Below are positions 8,196 to 16,365 of a stretch of DNA of 64,000 bases, one piece after another. The stretch is from Actinacidiphila sp. DG2A-62 (GTDB lineage Bacteria > Actinomycetota > Actinomycetes > Streptomycetales > Streptomycetaceae). The DNA lies in NCBI RefSeq assembly GCF_035825295.1, contig NZ_JAYMGI010000002.1:4655001-4719000 (forward strand), given 5' to 3'. Under the pieces are notes generated by a model that saw only the letters and a program-made list of their open reading frames with translations, was not told where the DNA came from and did no database searches. Position 1 is the stretch's first letter. Every line of letters starts with the position of its first letter. The translations under genes were made by a program, and so were the position numbers.

Positions 8196-8685
8196 GGACC
8201 GGCTGCGCGCGTGCCGGCGCAGTGCCGTGCACCTGGAGATGCGGGACGGGTACATGCGGTCCGATCCGCGGTTCGCCGCCTGGCAGGCGGGCGTCCGGGA
8301 CGGTCTCGCGCTGGACGGTTCCTGGTCGTCCGCCGTGTCGTATGCGGCGTCCCGTGGCATCGTCGTGCGCCGCGCCCGTATCGTTTCCGAGCCCGTGAGC
8401 GACTACGTCAGATTCGAGCACCACCTGACCGGCGCGAACATCGCCACGGGCGAGCAGGTCCGCTGGCTACCGCGCCGGCGCGCCTCGGACCTCCCGCTGC
8501 CAGGCAACGACTTCTGGCTGTTCGACGAGGAGGTCGCGGTCTTCCACCACTTCGACGGGGACGGCGAGTTGGCCCCGGACGACGAGGAGGTACGTACGGA
8601 CGCGGCGGCGGTGACGCTGTGCGCGACCGCGTTCGCCGCGGTGTGGGACCGCGCGATCCCCCACGCCGAGTACGTGATCGGCTGA
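8167..8685 (+). CDS. DUF6879 family protein (second copy)
   Basis: A 172-residue DUF6879 member starting at a GTG inside the previous gene. It shares the ARIVSEPVSDYVRFEH block with the copy at 2804-3424 and ends with AAVWDRAIPHAEYV. Function is unknown. It is followed 17 bp later by an XRE/DUF5753 regulator, the usual genomic partner. This module sits directly upstream of the RiPP genes and shares a repeat element with them. Confidence 0.8.
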   Translation: MAGQPAPTLEDRLRACRRSAVHLEMRDGYMRSDPRFAAWQAGVRDGLALDGSWSSAVSYAASRGIVVRRARIVSEPVSDYVRFEHHLTGANIATGEQVRWLPRRRASDLPLPGNDFWLFDEEVAVFHHFDGDGELAPDDEEVRTDAAAVTLCATAFAAVWDRAIPHAEYVIG

Positions 8686-8702
8686 GGCGAGGCGCGGCGT
8701 CA

Positions 8703-9551
8703 GTGGCCTCACCGTCCTCCAGCGTCCAGGAAGCACGCCGCGCGCTCGGCCGGCGCCTGCGCGAGATCCGCAGGGAGTCGGGCCTCACGGGCAGGGAACT
8801 GGCCAGGCGCGCGGGGTGGCACGAGTCGAAGACGTCACGCCTGGAACACGGGAGGACGCCCCCGTCCGACGCCGACATCCGGGTGTGGACAGAAATCTGC
8901 GGCGCGACCGGGCAGGCGCCGGACCTCCTCGCCACGGCACGCGGCATCGAGGGGCAGTACGTCGAGTGGCGCCGGATGGAACGAGCCGGCCTCATGCATG
9001 TGCAGGAATCGGTCCGCCCGCTGTTCGACCGCACACGGCGCTTCCGCACCTACCAGTCATGGGTGGTCCCCGGGCTGCTCCAGACGGACGACTACACGCG
9101 CGCCGTGCTGAGCACGGTCGGTACTCTGCGCGACGTTCCTGACGACATCGACGCCGCCGTGGCGGTGAGGATGGATCGCCAGCGGATCCTCAGAACGGGC
9201 GACCACCGCTTCGCGATGCTCATCGAGGAATGGGTGCTGCGGACCGTCATCGGGGACGCGGAGATCATGGCGCGGCAACTGCGCCATCTGATCGCAGCCG
9301 CCGCGCTTCCGTCGGTGAGCCTGGGCATCGTCCCGCTCGGGCGGCCGCGCGGTGTCGGATGGCCGGTCGAGTCCTTCACCATGTACGACGACACGCAGGT
9401 GAACGTCGAGCTCGTGTCCGCGCACCTGACCGTCTCCCAGCCCCAGGAGATCAGGGAGTACGCCCGGGCGTTCGCGGAACTCGCCGCCATCGCGGTCCAC
9501 GGAACGCACGCCACCTCCCTCGTCACCGCTGCGATCGACGCCCTGGAATGA
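8703..9551 (+). CDS. XRE-family regulator with DUF5753 domain
   Basis: A 282-residue regulator starting at GTG 8703, where the family-like sequence begins. Residues ~8-62 are the HTH domain (LGRRLREIRRESGLTGRELA, WHESKTSRLEHGRTPPS) and ~85-278 the DUF5753 domain with SWVVPGLLQTDDYTRAV. It lies 94 bp upstream of the RiPP precursor gene on the same strand, with a shared GCAAG repeat element in the gap. It is a good candidate regulator of the RiPP cluster. Confidence 0.9.
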   Translation: MASPSSSVQEARRALGRRLREIRRESGLTGRELARRAGWHESKTSRLEHGRTPPSDADIRVWTEICGATGQAPDLLATARGIEGQYVEWRRMERAGLMHVQESVRPLFDRTRRFRTYQSWVVPGLLQTDDYTRAVLSTVGTLRDVPDDIDAAVAVRMDRQRILRTGDHRFAMLIEEWVLRTVIGDAEIMARQLRHLIAAAALPSVSLGIVPLGRPRGVGWPVESFTMYDDTQVNVELVSAHLTVSQPQEIREYARAFAELAAIAVHGTHATSLVTAAIDALE

Positions 9552-9557
9552 GTCCGC

Positions 9558-9606
9558 GCAAGGCTGTGCAAGGTCGTTGAGCCCTTCGTCCGCTGCTTCC
9601 TACGGT
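9558..9606 (+). promoter_or_regulatory. GCAAG repeat element and candidate promoter of the RiPP operon
   Basis: GCAAG (9558) and GCAAGG (9568), 10 bp apart, match the element at 7873-7889. Right after it, TTGAGC (9577) and TACGGT (9601) form a -35/-10 pair with 18-bp spacing, 40 bp before the precursor start codon. A regulator on the repeats would touch the -35 region. Confidence 0.55.
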
Positions 9607-9645
9607 CGACGCGCACCCTCCACCCGAACCGCCAAGGAGGAGAAC

Positions 9646-9942
9646 GTGGACACGAGCACAGCAGTTGCGTCGACGACCACCCGGACATCCGATCCGACGA
9701 CCGCGCAACACGCCTGGGGATTCCGCCGACTGGTGCTGTTGCGCAACGGCTCCCCGTCGCCGTGGCGGTACGCGGGCATCGACCCGGCCACGCAGACCGG
9801 TCGGTGGGTCGGCTACGACGGGGCGATGACGCCCGCCGAACTCGGCAAGCACGGAACCAGCGTGAACACCTACCCGCCCACCCAGGTCGGCAAGGACGGC
9901 AAGGTGGACGCCGACTCCGGCCACGACGCGACGCAGGACTAG
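9646..9942 (+). CDS. tgmA: ATP-grasp-modified RiPP (graspetide) precursor
   Basis: A 98-residue precursor starting at GTG 9646 behind AAGGAGG. It has the TgmA-type layout: an N-terminal AWGFRRLVLL leader motif (residues 23-32), a middle IDPATQTGRWVGYDG segment (45-59) and a LGKHGTS junction (66-72). The polar C-terminal core of residues ~71-98 is rich in Thr (71, 75, 79, 96) and Asp (84, 88, 90, 94, 98). In this family the ATP-grasp enzyme joins hydroxyl side chains to acidic side chains by omega-ester bonds. It is followed 10 bp later by the ligase gene and then a PIMT-like methyltransferase. The final ring pattern and bioactivity are unknown. Confidence 0.85.
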   Translation: MDTSTAVASTTTRTSDPTTAQHAWGFRRLVLLRNGSPSPWRYAGIDPATQTGRWVGYDGAMTPAELGKHGTSVNTYPPTQVGKDGKVDADSGHDATQD

Positions 9943-9952
9943 GGGACGTTCG

Positions 9953-10930
9953 ATGGACGGACGTGCCGTGCTGGTCTGCACGGAGTACGAGGACCCGACG
10001 GCGGACCTGGTCATCGCCGAGCTGAGCCGGCGCCGGGTGCCGGTGGTCCGCCTGGACCCGGGGCGGGACTTCCCGGCGTCCGTGACGCTCGCCGTGCACA
10101 TCGGCGGAACCTTCCGTGCGGAGGCCGGGACCGGGTGGGGCGGACGGTTGACGGTCGGCGAGCGGTCCGCCGAGATCTCCGCGGTCCGCGCGCTGTACCA
10201 CCGTCGGCCCAGCCCGTACCCCACGGGTGCGAGCGAGCAGGCCGCCCGGTTTGCCGCGCAGGAGAACCGGCGCGGGCTGGGTGGCGTCCTGGGAGCGCTG
10301 CCCGGGTGCCTGTACCTGAGCCATCCGCAGTCCGTGGCGCGGGCGGAGTACAAGCCCGCGCAGCTGGACGCCGCAGCCAGAGGCGGATTCGCGGTCCCGG
10401 CCACCCTCGTGACGAACGATCCTGGGGAGGCCAAGGCGTTCTGTGCCCAACAACCGTGTGTCTACAAGCCGTTGCACGCCGGCACCTACGCGATCGAGGG
10501 AGAACCCGCGGGAATCTGGGCCGCGACCGTCGAGGCAGGGGAGATCGACGGCTCGGTGAGCCGCAGCGCCCATCTTTTCCAGGCCCGGGTGCCGAAGATC
10601 GCCGACGTGCGCGCGGTCGTCGTCGGTGAGCGGGCGTTCTGCGCGCGTATCACGGCGCCGCCCGGGGTGGTGGACTGGCGGTCCGTGTACGGGAGTCTCA
10701 CCTACGAGCCGTTCACCTGCCCGGACACCATGCGCGAGATCCTGGTGCGCTTTCTCGCCGAATTCGGGCTGCTCTTTGGTGCCTTCGACTTCGCCGTCAC
10801 CGCGGACGGCACATGGTGGTTCCTGGAGTGCAATCCCAATGGACAGTGGGCGTGGCTTGAGGAAGCGGCCGGACTGCCGATCACGAACGCGATCGCCGAC
10901 CTGCTGGAGAGGGGAGCCGACGGTGAGTGA
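9953..10930 (+). CDS. tgmB: ATP-grasp peptide maturase (graspetide ligase)
   Basis: A 325-residue ATP-grasp ligase of the RiPP-maturase type. Signature pieces are ALYHRRPSPYP, a CVYKPLHAG nucleotide-binding strand, FQARVPKIADVRAVVVG, FAVTADGTWWFLECNPNGQW and the end WLEEAAGLPITNAIADLL. The family activates side-chain carboxylates of the precursor with ATP and forms lactone or lactam crosslinks. ATG 9953 lies 10 bp after the precursor stop. The end overlaps the methyltransferase start by 8 bp, so all three genes are one operon. Confidence 0.9.
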   Translation: MDGRAVLVCTEYEDPTADLVIAELSRRRVPVVRLDPGRDFPASVTLAVHIGGTFRAEAGTGWGGRLTVGERSAEISAVRALYHRRPSPYPTGASEQAARFAAQENRRGLGGVLGALPGCLYLSHPQSVARAEYKPAQLDAAARGGFAVPATLVTNDPGEAKAFCAQQPCVYKPLHAGTYAIEGEPAGIWAATVEAGEIDGSVSRSAHLFQARVPKIADVRAVVVGERAFCARITAPPGVVDWRSVYGSLTYEPFTCPDTMREILVRFLAEFGLLFGAFDFAVTADGTWWFLECNPNGQWAWLEEAAGLPITNAIADLLERGADGE

Positions 10931-12044
10931 CGCGCCGTCGTCCGACTCTCTGCGAGCCGATCTCGCGCGCAGACTGACCGCGTGCGATGCCCTGCGCAGC
11001 CCGCGGTGGAAGGCGGCCGTGCTGTCCGTCCGCCGCGAAGCGTTCCTCGCGCGCGGGTGGTTCGAGTACGAGGAGGGCGGTTGGTACCGTCCGTTCTCCG
11101 GAGACACAGCGGCCGTGCTGGCGCGGATTCACGAGGACGACACGCTCGTGACGCAACTGGGCGGGGGAGTCTTCGCCGACCAGGTGGAGGGCCGCGTCGC
11201 AGCCGCCCCCTCGTCCTCGTCCACGCTGCCGAGCCTGGTCGTGCGCATGCTCGAAGAGCTGCGGGTGAGTGAGGGCATGCGCGTCCTGGAGATCGGAACG
11301 GGCACGGGCTATTCGACGGCGCTGCTCTGCCATGTCGTCGGCGAGGACGGCGTGACGACGGTCGAGGTCGACGCAGAGGTGTCCGCACGCGCCGGGATCG
11401 CGCTGGCGCGTGCGGGGCACCGGCCTGTGCGAGTTGTCGGCGACGGGCTGATCGGCCACGAGGAGGGGGGTCCGTACGATCGTGTGATCGCCACTTGTGC
11501 TGTGCACACCGTCCCGTCTCAGTGGCTCGCGCAGACCCGGCCGGGGGGCGAGATCCTCACGACGGTCGGCGGATGGCTGCACGCCTCCGAACTCGTACGG
11601 CTCACGGTCGCCGACGACGGCACCGCCGCCGGTCCCCTGCTGGGCGGGCAGGTCTCGTTCATGCCGGCTCGCCGCCATCTTGCGCCTCCTCCGGGCGTCT
11701 TGCCCGATCTCGGTGAGGGTCGAGCGGCCCCCGCGATGCTGGGCGCGGAAGTGCTCGACAACTGGACGGCACGGTTGGTCGCGCAATTCGCCGCGCCGCG
11801 CGCCCAGTGGCTCAGGTTGGTGCGTGACGGCCGGACCGAGCACGTGGTCTTCGACGTTCACGCGGGCGCGTGGGCCGTGGTGTTCCGCGAAGGCGCCCGG
11901 TGGATGGTCCGGCAGGGCGGCGGGGTGCGTCTGTGGGACGACATCACCGAACGTGTCATGCGATGGCAAGCCGACGGCTGTCCGTCGGCCGACCGCATGC
12001 GCCTGCACGTCGGCCGGTTCGGACAGAGGCTCACCTGGCGGTGA
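10923..12044 (+). CDS. tgmC: PIMT-like methyltransferase of the ATP-grasp RiPP system
   Basis: A 373-residue S-adenosylmethionine methyltransferase related to protein L-isoaspartyl methyltransferase. The SAM motif VLEIGTGTGYST starts at residue 121; upstream lie TLVTQLGGGVFADQ and SSTLPSLVVRML, as in PCMT proteins. In characterised graspetides of this class (fuscimiditide), the homologous enzyme methylates a core aspartate that then closes to an aspartimide. GTG 10923 overlaps the ligase stop by 8 bp. The C-terminal ~150 residues are family-specific and may bind the precursor. Confidence 0.88.
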   Translation: MSDAPSSDSLRADLARRLTACDALRSPRWKAAVLSVRREAFLARGWFEYEEGGWYRPFSGDTAAVLARIHEDDTLVTQLGGGVFADQVEGRVAAAPSSSSTLPSLVVRMLEELRVSEGMRVLEIGTGTGYSTALLCHVVGEDGVTTVEVDAEVSARAGIALARAGHRPVRVVGDGLIGHEEGGPYDRVIATCAVHTVPSQWLAQTRPGGEILTTVGGWLHASELVRLTVADDGTAAGPLLGGQVSFMPARRHLAPPPGVLPDLGEGRAAPAMLGAEVLDNWTARLVAQFAAPRAQWLRLVRDGRTEHVVFDVHAGAWAVVFREGARWMVRQGGGVRLWDDITERVMRWQADGCPSADRMRLHVGRFGQRLTWR

Positions 12045-12287
12045 GGGCGGGGTGGGGAGTTGAGGACAGGGGCGGCCAACCGTTCGATGGCGGTTGCCGT
12101 GCCTCGACTGGGGCCAGTGGGGACGGTGGTGCCATGGACACGTCATGGTGGGCGGGTTAGCCTGGCGGGACTCCGGCTCGACGACGCGCTTGGGGGGCGG
12201 ATGCCTCGGACAACGTTGTCGGGTGGGCCGGGGGCGCGCACCTCGCAGGAACGTCCCTTTCCCCCACGCGGACTTGGAGCTGCCGCC

Positions 12288-13460
12288 ATGAAGCACGTAC
12301 ATCACACGGAGAACGTGAATCGCGTACGCCGCCGTACGAAGCGCACCGCCGCGTCGGTCGGCGCGCTGGTGCTCGCGGCCGCGGCGTGGACCGCGGGCAC
12401 GGCGGGCGCGGCGAGCGCCGCGTCGGCCGCGCCGGCCGCGCCGGCGTCCGCCGCGGCCGGCGCCCGGCACGCGAGCGTCAGCGCGGCGCGGCAGAGCGCC
12501 GCGCAGAAGTTCTGGACGCCGGAGCGGCTGCGGGCCGCGAAGGACGTGACCAACGCGCCGGCGTCGGTGGGCGCTTCGGCGTCGGCCTCGGCGTCGGAGT
12601 CGGCCTCGGGGTCGGCGAAGGCGTCCGGGTCCGGGGCCGGGTCCGCATCCGGGTCCGCGTCCGGGGCCGGGTCCGCGGCGTCTGCGGTCAAGCGCGCGGT
12701 GAGCGTGCCGCCGGCGGCCGGGCTGGCCTCGGCGAAGGCCGCGGGCGCGGCGCCCGGGGCCGTCACCCCGATGTCCTCGCCGACCGCCTGGACCGGCGGC
12801 GGCCTGATCAGCACGACCGCGGGCAAGGTGTTCTTCCAGAACTCCTCGGGCGGCACGTTCGCGTGCTCGGCCACCGTCGCCAACGCCGACAACAAGTCGG
12901 TGGTCCTCACCGCCGGCCACTGCGTCGTCAACGCCGGCACCGGCGAGGTCTACCAGAACTGGGTGTTCATCCCCGGCTACGGCAACGGCAACCGCCCGTA
13001 CGGCACCTTCTCCGCGCGCGTCCTGTACTGGTGGTCCGACTACGTCGCCACCGCCGGCAACGCCAACTACGACTTCGCGTTCGCGGTCGTCAACACCGTG
13101 AACAACCGGACGCTCGTGGACACCGTGGGCGCGGAGGGCATCGCGTTCAACTCGGCGACCGGGCAGCACGTCCACTCCTTCGGCTACGGCGGCTCCGACG
13201 CCGAGGGCAACGGCGAGCGGCTGAACCACTGCGAGGGCGACGAGTTCGCGGACGCGGGGCGGGCGGGGTCCACGATGTGGGGCATCGACTGCGTGCAGTC
13301 CGGGGGTTCGAGCGGAGGCGGCTTCCTGTCGAACTTCGACGCGGGGGCCGGGACGGGGTACCTGGTCGGCAACATCAGCGTCAGCGCGGGGTCCAACGAG
13401 TACCACCCCTACCTCGGCGACGAGGCCCTCACCACCTACCAGGCCGCCGGCGCGGCCTGA
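12288..13460 (+). CDS. Secreted trypsin-like serine protease
   Basis: A 390-residue exported peptidase. A signal peptide spans about residues 1-45 (RRTKRTAAS, then a long Ala-rich core), followed by a Ser/Ala/Gly low-complexity linker around residues 90-130. The catalytic triad is visible: LTAGHC with His211, NYDFAF with Asp262 and GGSSGGG with Ser342. ATG 12288 is chosen since it precedes the signal peptide; the upstream frame is not family-like. A strong hairpin follows the stop. The specificity is not predictable. Confidence 0.9.
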   Translation: MKHVHHTENVNRVRRRTKRTAASVGALVLAAAAWTAGTAGAASAASAAPAAPASAAAGARHASVSAARQSAAQKFWTPERLRAAKDVTNAPASVGASASASASESASGSAKASGSGAGSASGSASGAGSAASAVKRAVSVPPAAGLASAKAAGAAPGAVTPMSSPTAWTGGGLISTTAGKVFFQNSSGGTFACSATVANADNKSVVLTAGHCVVNAGTGEVYQNWVFIPGYGNGNRPYGTFSARVLYWWSDYVATAGNANYDFAFAVVNTVNNRTLVDTVGAEGIAFNSATGQHVHSFGYGGSDAEGNGERLNHCEGDEFADAGRAGSTMWGIDCVQSGGSSGGGFLSNFDAGAGTGYLVGNISVSAGSNEYHPYLGDEALTTYQAAGAA

Positions 13461-13466
13461 CCCCCG

Positions 13467-13504
13467 GCCGCGGCGCGGGTCCCATCGGGTTTCCGCGCCG
13501 CGGC
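13467..13504 (+). terminator. Perfect 12-bp hairpin after the protease
   Basis: GCCGCGGCGCGG pairs with CCGCGCCGCGGC around a 14-nt loop, 6 bp after the protease stop codon. It is a strong GC terminator without a T-run. Confidence 0.7.
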
Positions 13505-13564
13505 TCTCCCGGGGCGCCCGTCTGCCCCGTTCTCGCCGTGCCCGGCTGCGGCATTGTGGGTGGT

Positions 13565-13702
13565 TGCTCGCGCAGTTCCCGCGCCCCTGAAGGACCGGCA
13601 TCGCGTCTGCCCCGAACAGTCCGTGCCCGGCCGCCGGTCCGCTGTGGCTGGTGGGGGTACCTCCCGGACGGAGTCTGGGGGAGCAGTTCCCCGCGCCTCT
13701 GA
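13565..13702. repeat. Streptomyces interspersed repeat fragments in the 13461-13947 intergenic gap
   Basis: Two related pieces, GCGCAGTTCCCGCGCCCCTGA (13570-13590) and GAGCAGTTCCCCGCGCCTCTGA (13681-13702), flank a GGGGGTACCTCCCGGACGGA stretch. These strings resemble short repeats scattered between genes in many Streptomyces genomes. The rest of the 487-bp gap contains no convincing gene. Confidence 0.5.
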
Positions 13703-13947
13703 TTGCTCAACCGCCCGCGCCCCGATCCCATGACACTCGCGCACCGCCCGTCCCGTTCCGCGCATCGGCGCAGCTCAACGTCCCCGCCGGTCCCCGGCCG
13801 CCGAGGTCCCGGCTGCCGGGGCCCCGCCCCGCCCCGGGCCACGGTGATCCCCCCTCCGGAGCACCGGGACCCGGGCCGCCCGCGGCAACACGCGACGCGT
13901 CGGGCACGCGACGCGTCAGGCAGGCGACGCCCCGAAGACGCGACGCG

Positions 13948-14466
13948 TCACCACGCTTGCCCGCCGTCCTCCATGTGCCCGCGCGCCCGCACCGCGAGCT
14001 CCCGGCACGCCTCCGGCGAACGCTCCACCGCCGCCGCGATCTCGTCGAAGCCGAAGCCGAACACGTCGCACAGCACGAACACCGCGCGCTCCAGCGGGCT
14101 CAGCCGCTCCAGCAGCGCGAACGCGGCCGCGTCGTGGGACCGCTCCCACCGCGGCCGTGCCGAGCGCAGCACCTCCACGGCGGCCCGCGTGACCACCGCG
14201 GACAGCAACGCCTTGGGCGCCTCGGGCCGGGCCGGCGCGGTCTCGTAGCGCAGCCACGTCTCCCGGACGGCGTCCCCGGCGCCGGCCACGCTGCCGGTGA
14301 TCCGGTACGCGATCGCGAACAGCAGCGGCCGCAGCTCCTCGAACTCCCGGGCGCGGGCCGTCCGTTCCTCCCGGCGCACCGGCCCGAGGACGCCGCACCC
14401 GCCCGTGCCGCCGGGACCGCCCGCAGCCCCCGCGGCCCCCGCACCCTCCGTGACGAACCCCCGCAT
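13948..14466 (-). CDS. Shortened ECF sigma-70 factor (SigJ/ECF41-like, no SnoaL domain)
   Basis: A 172-residue remnant of a SigJ-type ECF sigma factor. Region 2 (LLFAIAYRITGSVAGAGDAV, RETWLRYE) and region 4 (LLERLSPLERAVFVL, FGFGFDEIAAAV) are clear. The linker between them has been reduced to LRSARPRWERSHDAAAFA, and the C-terminal SnoaL-like domain that normally follows region 4 is absent, with the stop right after RGHMEDGGQAW. ATG 14466 has a strong GGAGAGGGAG ribosome site. It may be a minimal active factor or a decaying gene; the deleted linker favours decay. Confidence 0.65.
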   Translation of the reverse strand: MRGFVTEGAGAAGAAGGPGGTGGCGVLGPVRREERTARAREFEELRPLLFAIAYRITGSVAGAGDAVRETWLRYETAPARPEAPKALLSAVVTRAAVEVLRSARPRWERSHDAAAFALLERLSPLERAVFVLCDVFGFGFDEIAAAVERSPEACRELAVRARGHMEDGGQAW

Positions 14467-14724
14467 GACTCCCTCTCCACGGTCCGCGGCAGGGCCCGGC
14501 GCCTGCCTACGCCACCTGGGACGAACGAGCGCGCCGCGGTGTGACATCGGCGAGCGGACGCGCCCGCGTCTCACGGCACCCGCCGCGCCCGCGCGAACAC
14601 GACCGCGCGCCCGGATCGGCGGGATCCGGGCGCGCGGTCGCCAGGGGTCGGCCGGGCATCAGCGCGGCGGCCGAGCCGGCCGGGAGGAGCTGCGCCGGCC
14701 CAGCCGGCGGGGCCGACTGGCCCC

Positions 14725-15640
14725 TCAGCAGGGCCCGTTGTCGGCCCAGACCGCCCACGACGCGGGGTCGTTCGGCACGGCGCCGGTGGAGTAGTACGTC
14801 GCCGTGTACTTGTGGCCGTTGTACGAGACGGTGTTCCCCGGCACGTACGAGGTGGAGGGGCTCCACGCGGCCGGGCAGCCGGTGCCGCCGCCCCCGCCGG
14901 TGCTCCCCCCGGTGCCGCCCCCGGTGCCGCCGCCCGCCGTCGCGGTCGTCGCCGAGACCGCCGCGGACGCCGGGCCCGTGGTGCCGGAGGAGTCCGCCGC
15001 GGCGACGGTGTAGCTGTAGGACGTGCCCGCGCTCAGGCCGGAGTCGGTGTACGAGGTGCCGGACGCGGAGCCGACCCGGGCGCCGCCGCGGTAGACCACG
15101 TACGAGGACGCGCCGGACACGCCGTTCCACGACAGCGACACCGAACTCGCGGTGGTGGCGGTCACGTGCACGGCCAGGCGCGGTCAGCACCGGGGGCGGC
15201 GGGTCGGTGGTGCCGCCGGACGACACGAACTGCCAGGTGATGCCGTTGACCACGCCCGTGCCGGTGGGCGCGAACTCGGTGAACGCCGGCTGGCTCAGGT
15301 CGATGTGGGTGGCGTCGCAGGTCGGGCACTTGTCGGCGACCGGCACGGTGATCGTGTGGCCGTTGTAGGTGACCTGCACGGAGATCCCGCTGCACAGCGG
15401 GTCGGCGTTGGGGTTCGCGGTGGTCCACCACGTGTACGACACGGCCACCAGGTACTGCGTGGACGCGTCGATCGGGGTGCCGCAGGCGCCGTAGCCGACA
15501 TCGTTGTAGTACGTCATCTCGCCCGTCATGGGCTGGCCGATCGGAATGGCGGCCGCGGCCGGCCCGCCCGCCAGCAGGGCCAGCGCCGAGGCGCCGGCCA
15601 GTCCGCCGGCCCATCGCCCGATGCGTCGCGGTAAGCGCAC
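14725..15640 (-). pseudogene. Secreted DPBB (expansin-like) protein with FnIII and chitin-binding domains, frameshifted
   Basis: GTG 15640 behind GGGAGA opens a signal peptide followed by a double-psi beta-barrel. It shows TYYNDVGYGACG and VADKCPTCDATHIDLSQPAF, as in RlpA/expansin-like wall-loosening proteins. After PPPPVLTA the frame breaks near 15177. The protein continues in another frame with LAVHVTATTASSVSLSWNGV (a fibronectin III domain), a Gly/Thr linker and a CBM5/12 module (AAWSPSTSYVPGNTVSYNGH) ending at 14725. Skipping one base restores a ~300-residue product that would bind chitin-like polymers. True decay and an assembly indel are both possible. Confidence 0.75.
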
Positions 15641-15903
15641 GGTACGTCTCCCTTACGTCCTCTGCGTCCCCTACCTGGGCTGTCAACTGGGCTGTGCGCG
15701 TGCTCCACCGCGGCTCCGGCCGTCCTCCGCCCGTGCTCCTCGGGGGCTCCGGCCGTGCTCCGTCCGTGCCGCACGCGTACGAGTGCCGTACCGCCGCCCC
15801 GCGGGTGCCGCCCGCCGGCGCATTGGTACGTACCTGACAGTACGCGAACAACCGCTGCCTCGGGTACGGCGCGGTCACGGTTTCGGCCGCACGCCCGGCG
15901 CGG

Positions 15904-16287
15904 TCAGAACCGCGGCCGCACGCCCGGCGCGGAACGGGAGTCGAGCGCGTCGAGCACCGCGTCGCCGTTCTGCCTCGCCCACTCGGTCAGCGTGTGGATC
16001 GGGCCGATCAGCGAGGCGCCGAGCGCGGTCAGCTCGTACTCGACGCGGGGCGGCGCCTCGGCGTAGGCACGGCGCAGGACGAGCCCGTGCGCCTCCAGCC
16101 GGCGCAGCGTCTGGGTGAGCACCTTGCGGGAGATGCCGCCGATCAGCTCGACCAGGTCGCCGTGCCGCACCGGGCCCTCGCTGAGGCCGGCGAGCACCAC
16201 CGCCGTCCACTTGTCGGCGATGAGCTCGATGGTCATCCGCCCCGGGCAGTCGGCGAGGAAGCCCTCGCCGGGACCGAAACCGCTCAT
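15904..16287 (-). CDS. HxlR-family winged-helix regulator
   Basis: A 127-residue HxlR/MarR-type DNA-binding protein. An N-terminal CPGRMTIELIADKWTAVVLA places the typical cysteine before the WTxxVL helix, followed by the winged-helix ISRKVLTQTLRRLEAHGLV and RVEYELTALGASL. Cysteine-bearing HxlR regulators often sense electrophiles or thiol stress. It is divergent from the quinone-reductase-like enzyme at 16366 with a 78-bp shared promoter region, so it probably controls that gene. Confidence 0.92.
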   Translation of the reverse strand: MSGFGPGEGFLADCPGRMTIELIADKWTAVVLAGLSEGPVRHGDLVELIGGISRKVLTQTLRRLEAHGLVLRRAYAEAPPRVEYELTALGASLIGPIHTLTEWARQNGDAVLDALDSRSAPGVRPRF

Positions 16288-16365
16288 GGCGCCAAGGGTA
16301 CCCAGGGGTTCCTTTCGGGCTCCTAGCGTGGATCTCCTCCCCCCACTTCCGAAGCCAGGAGAGTC

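Noticed and set aside
15641..15903. Cyclic-di-AMP (ydaO-type) riboswitch upstream of the DPBB gene
   Set aside because: Wall-remodelling genes in streptomycetes often carry one, but I could not find its conserved core sequence here.
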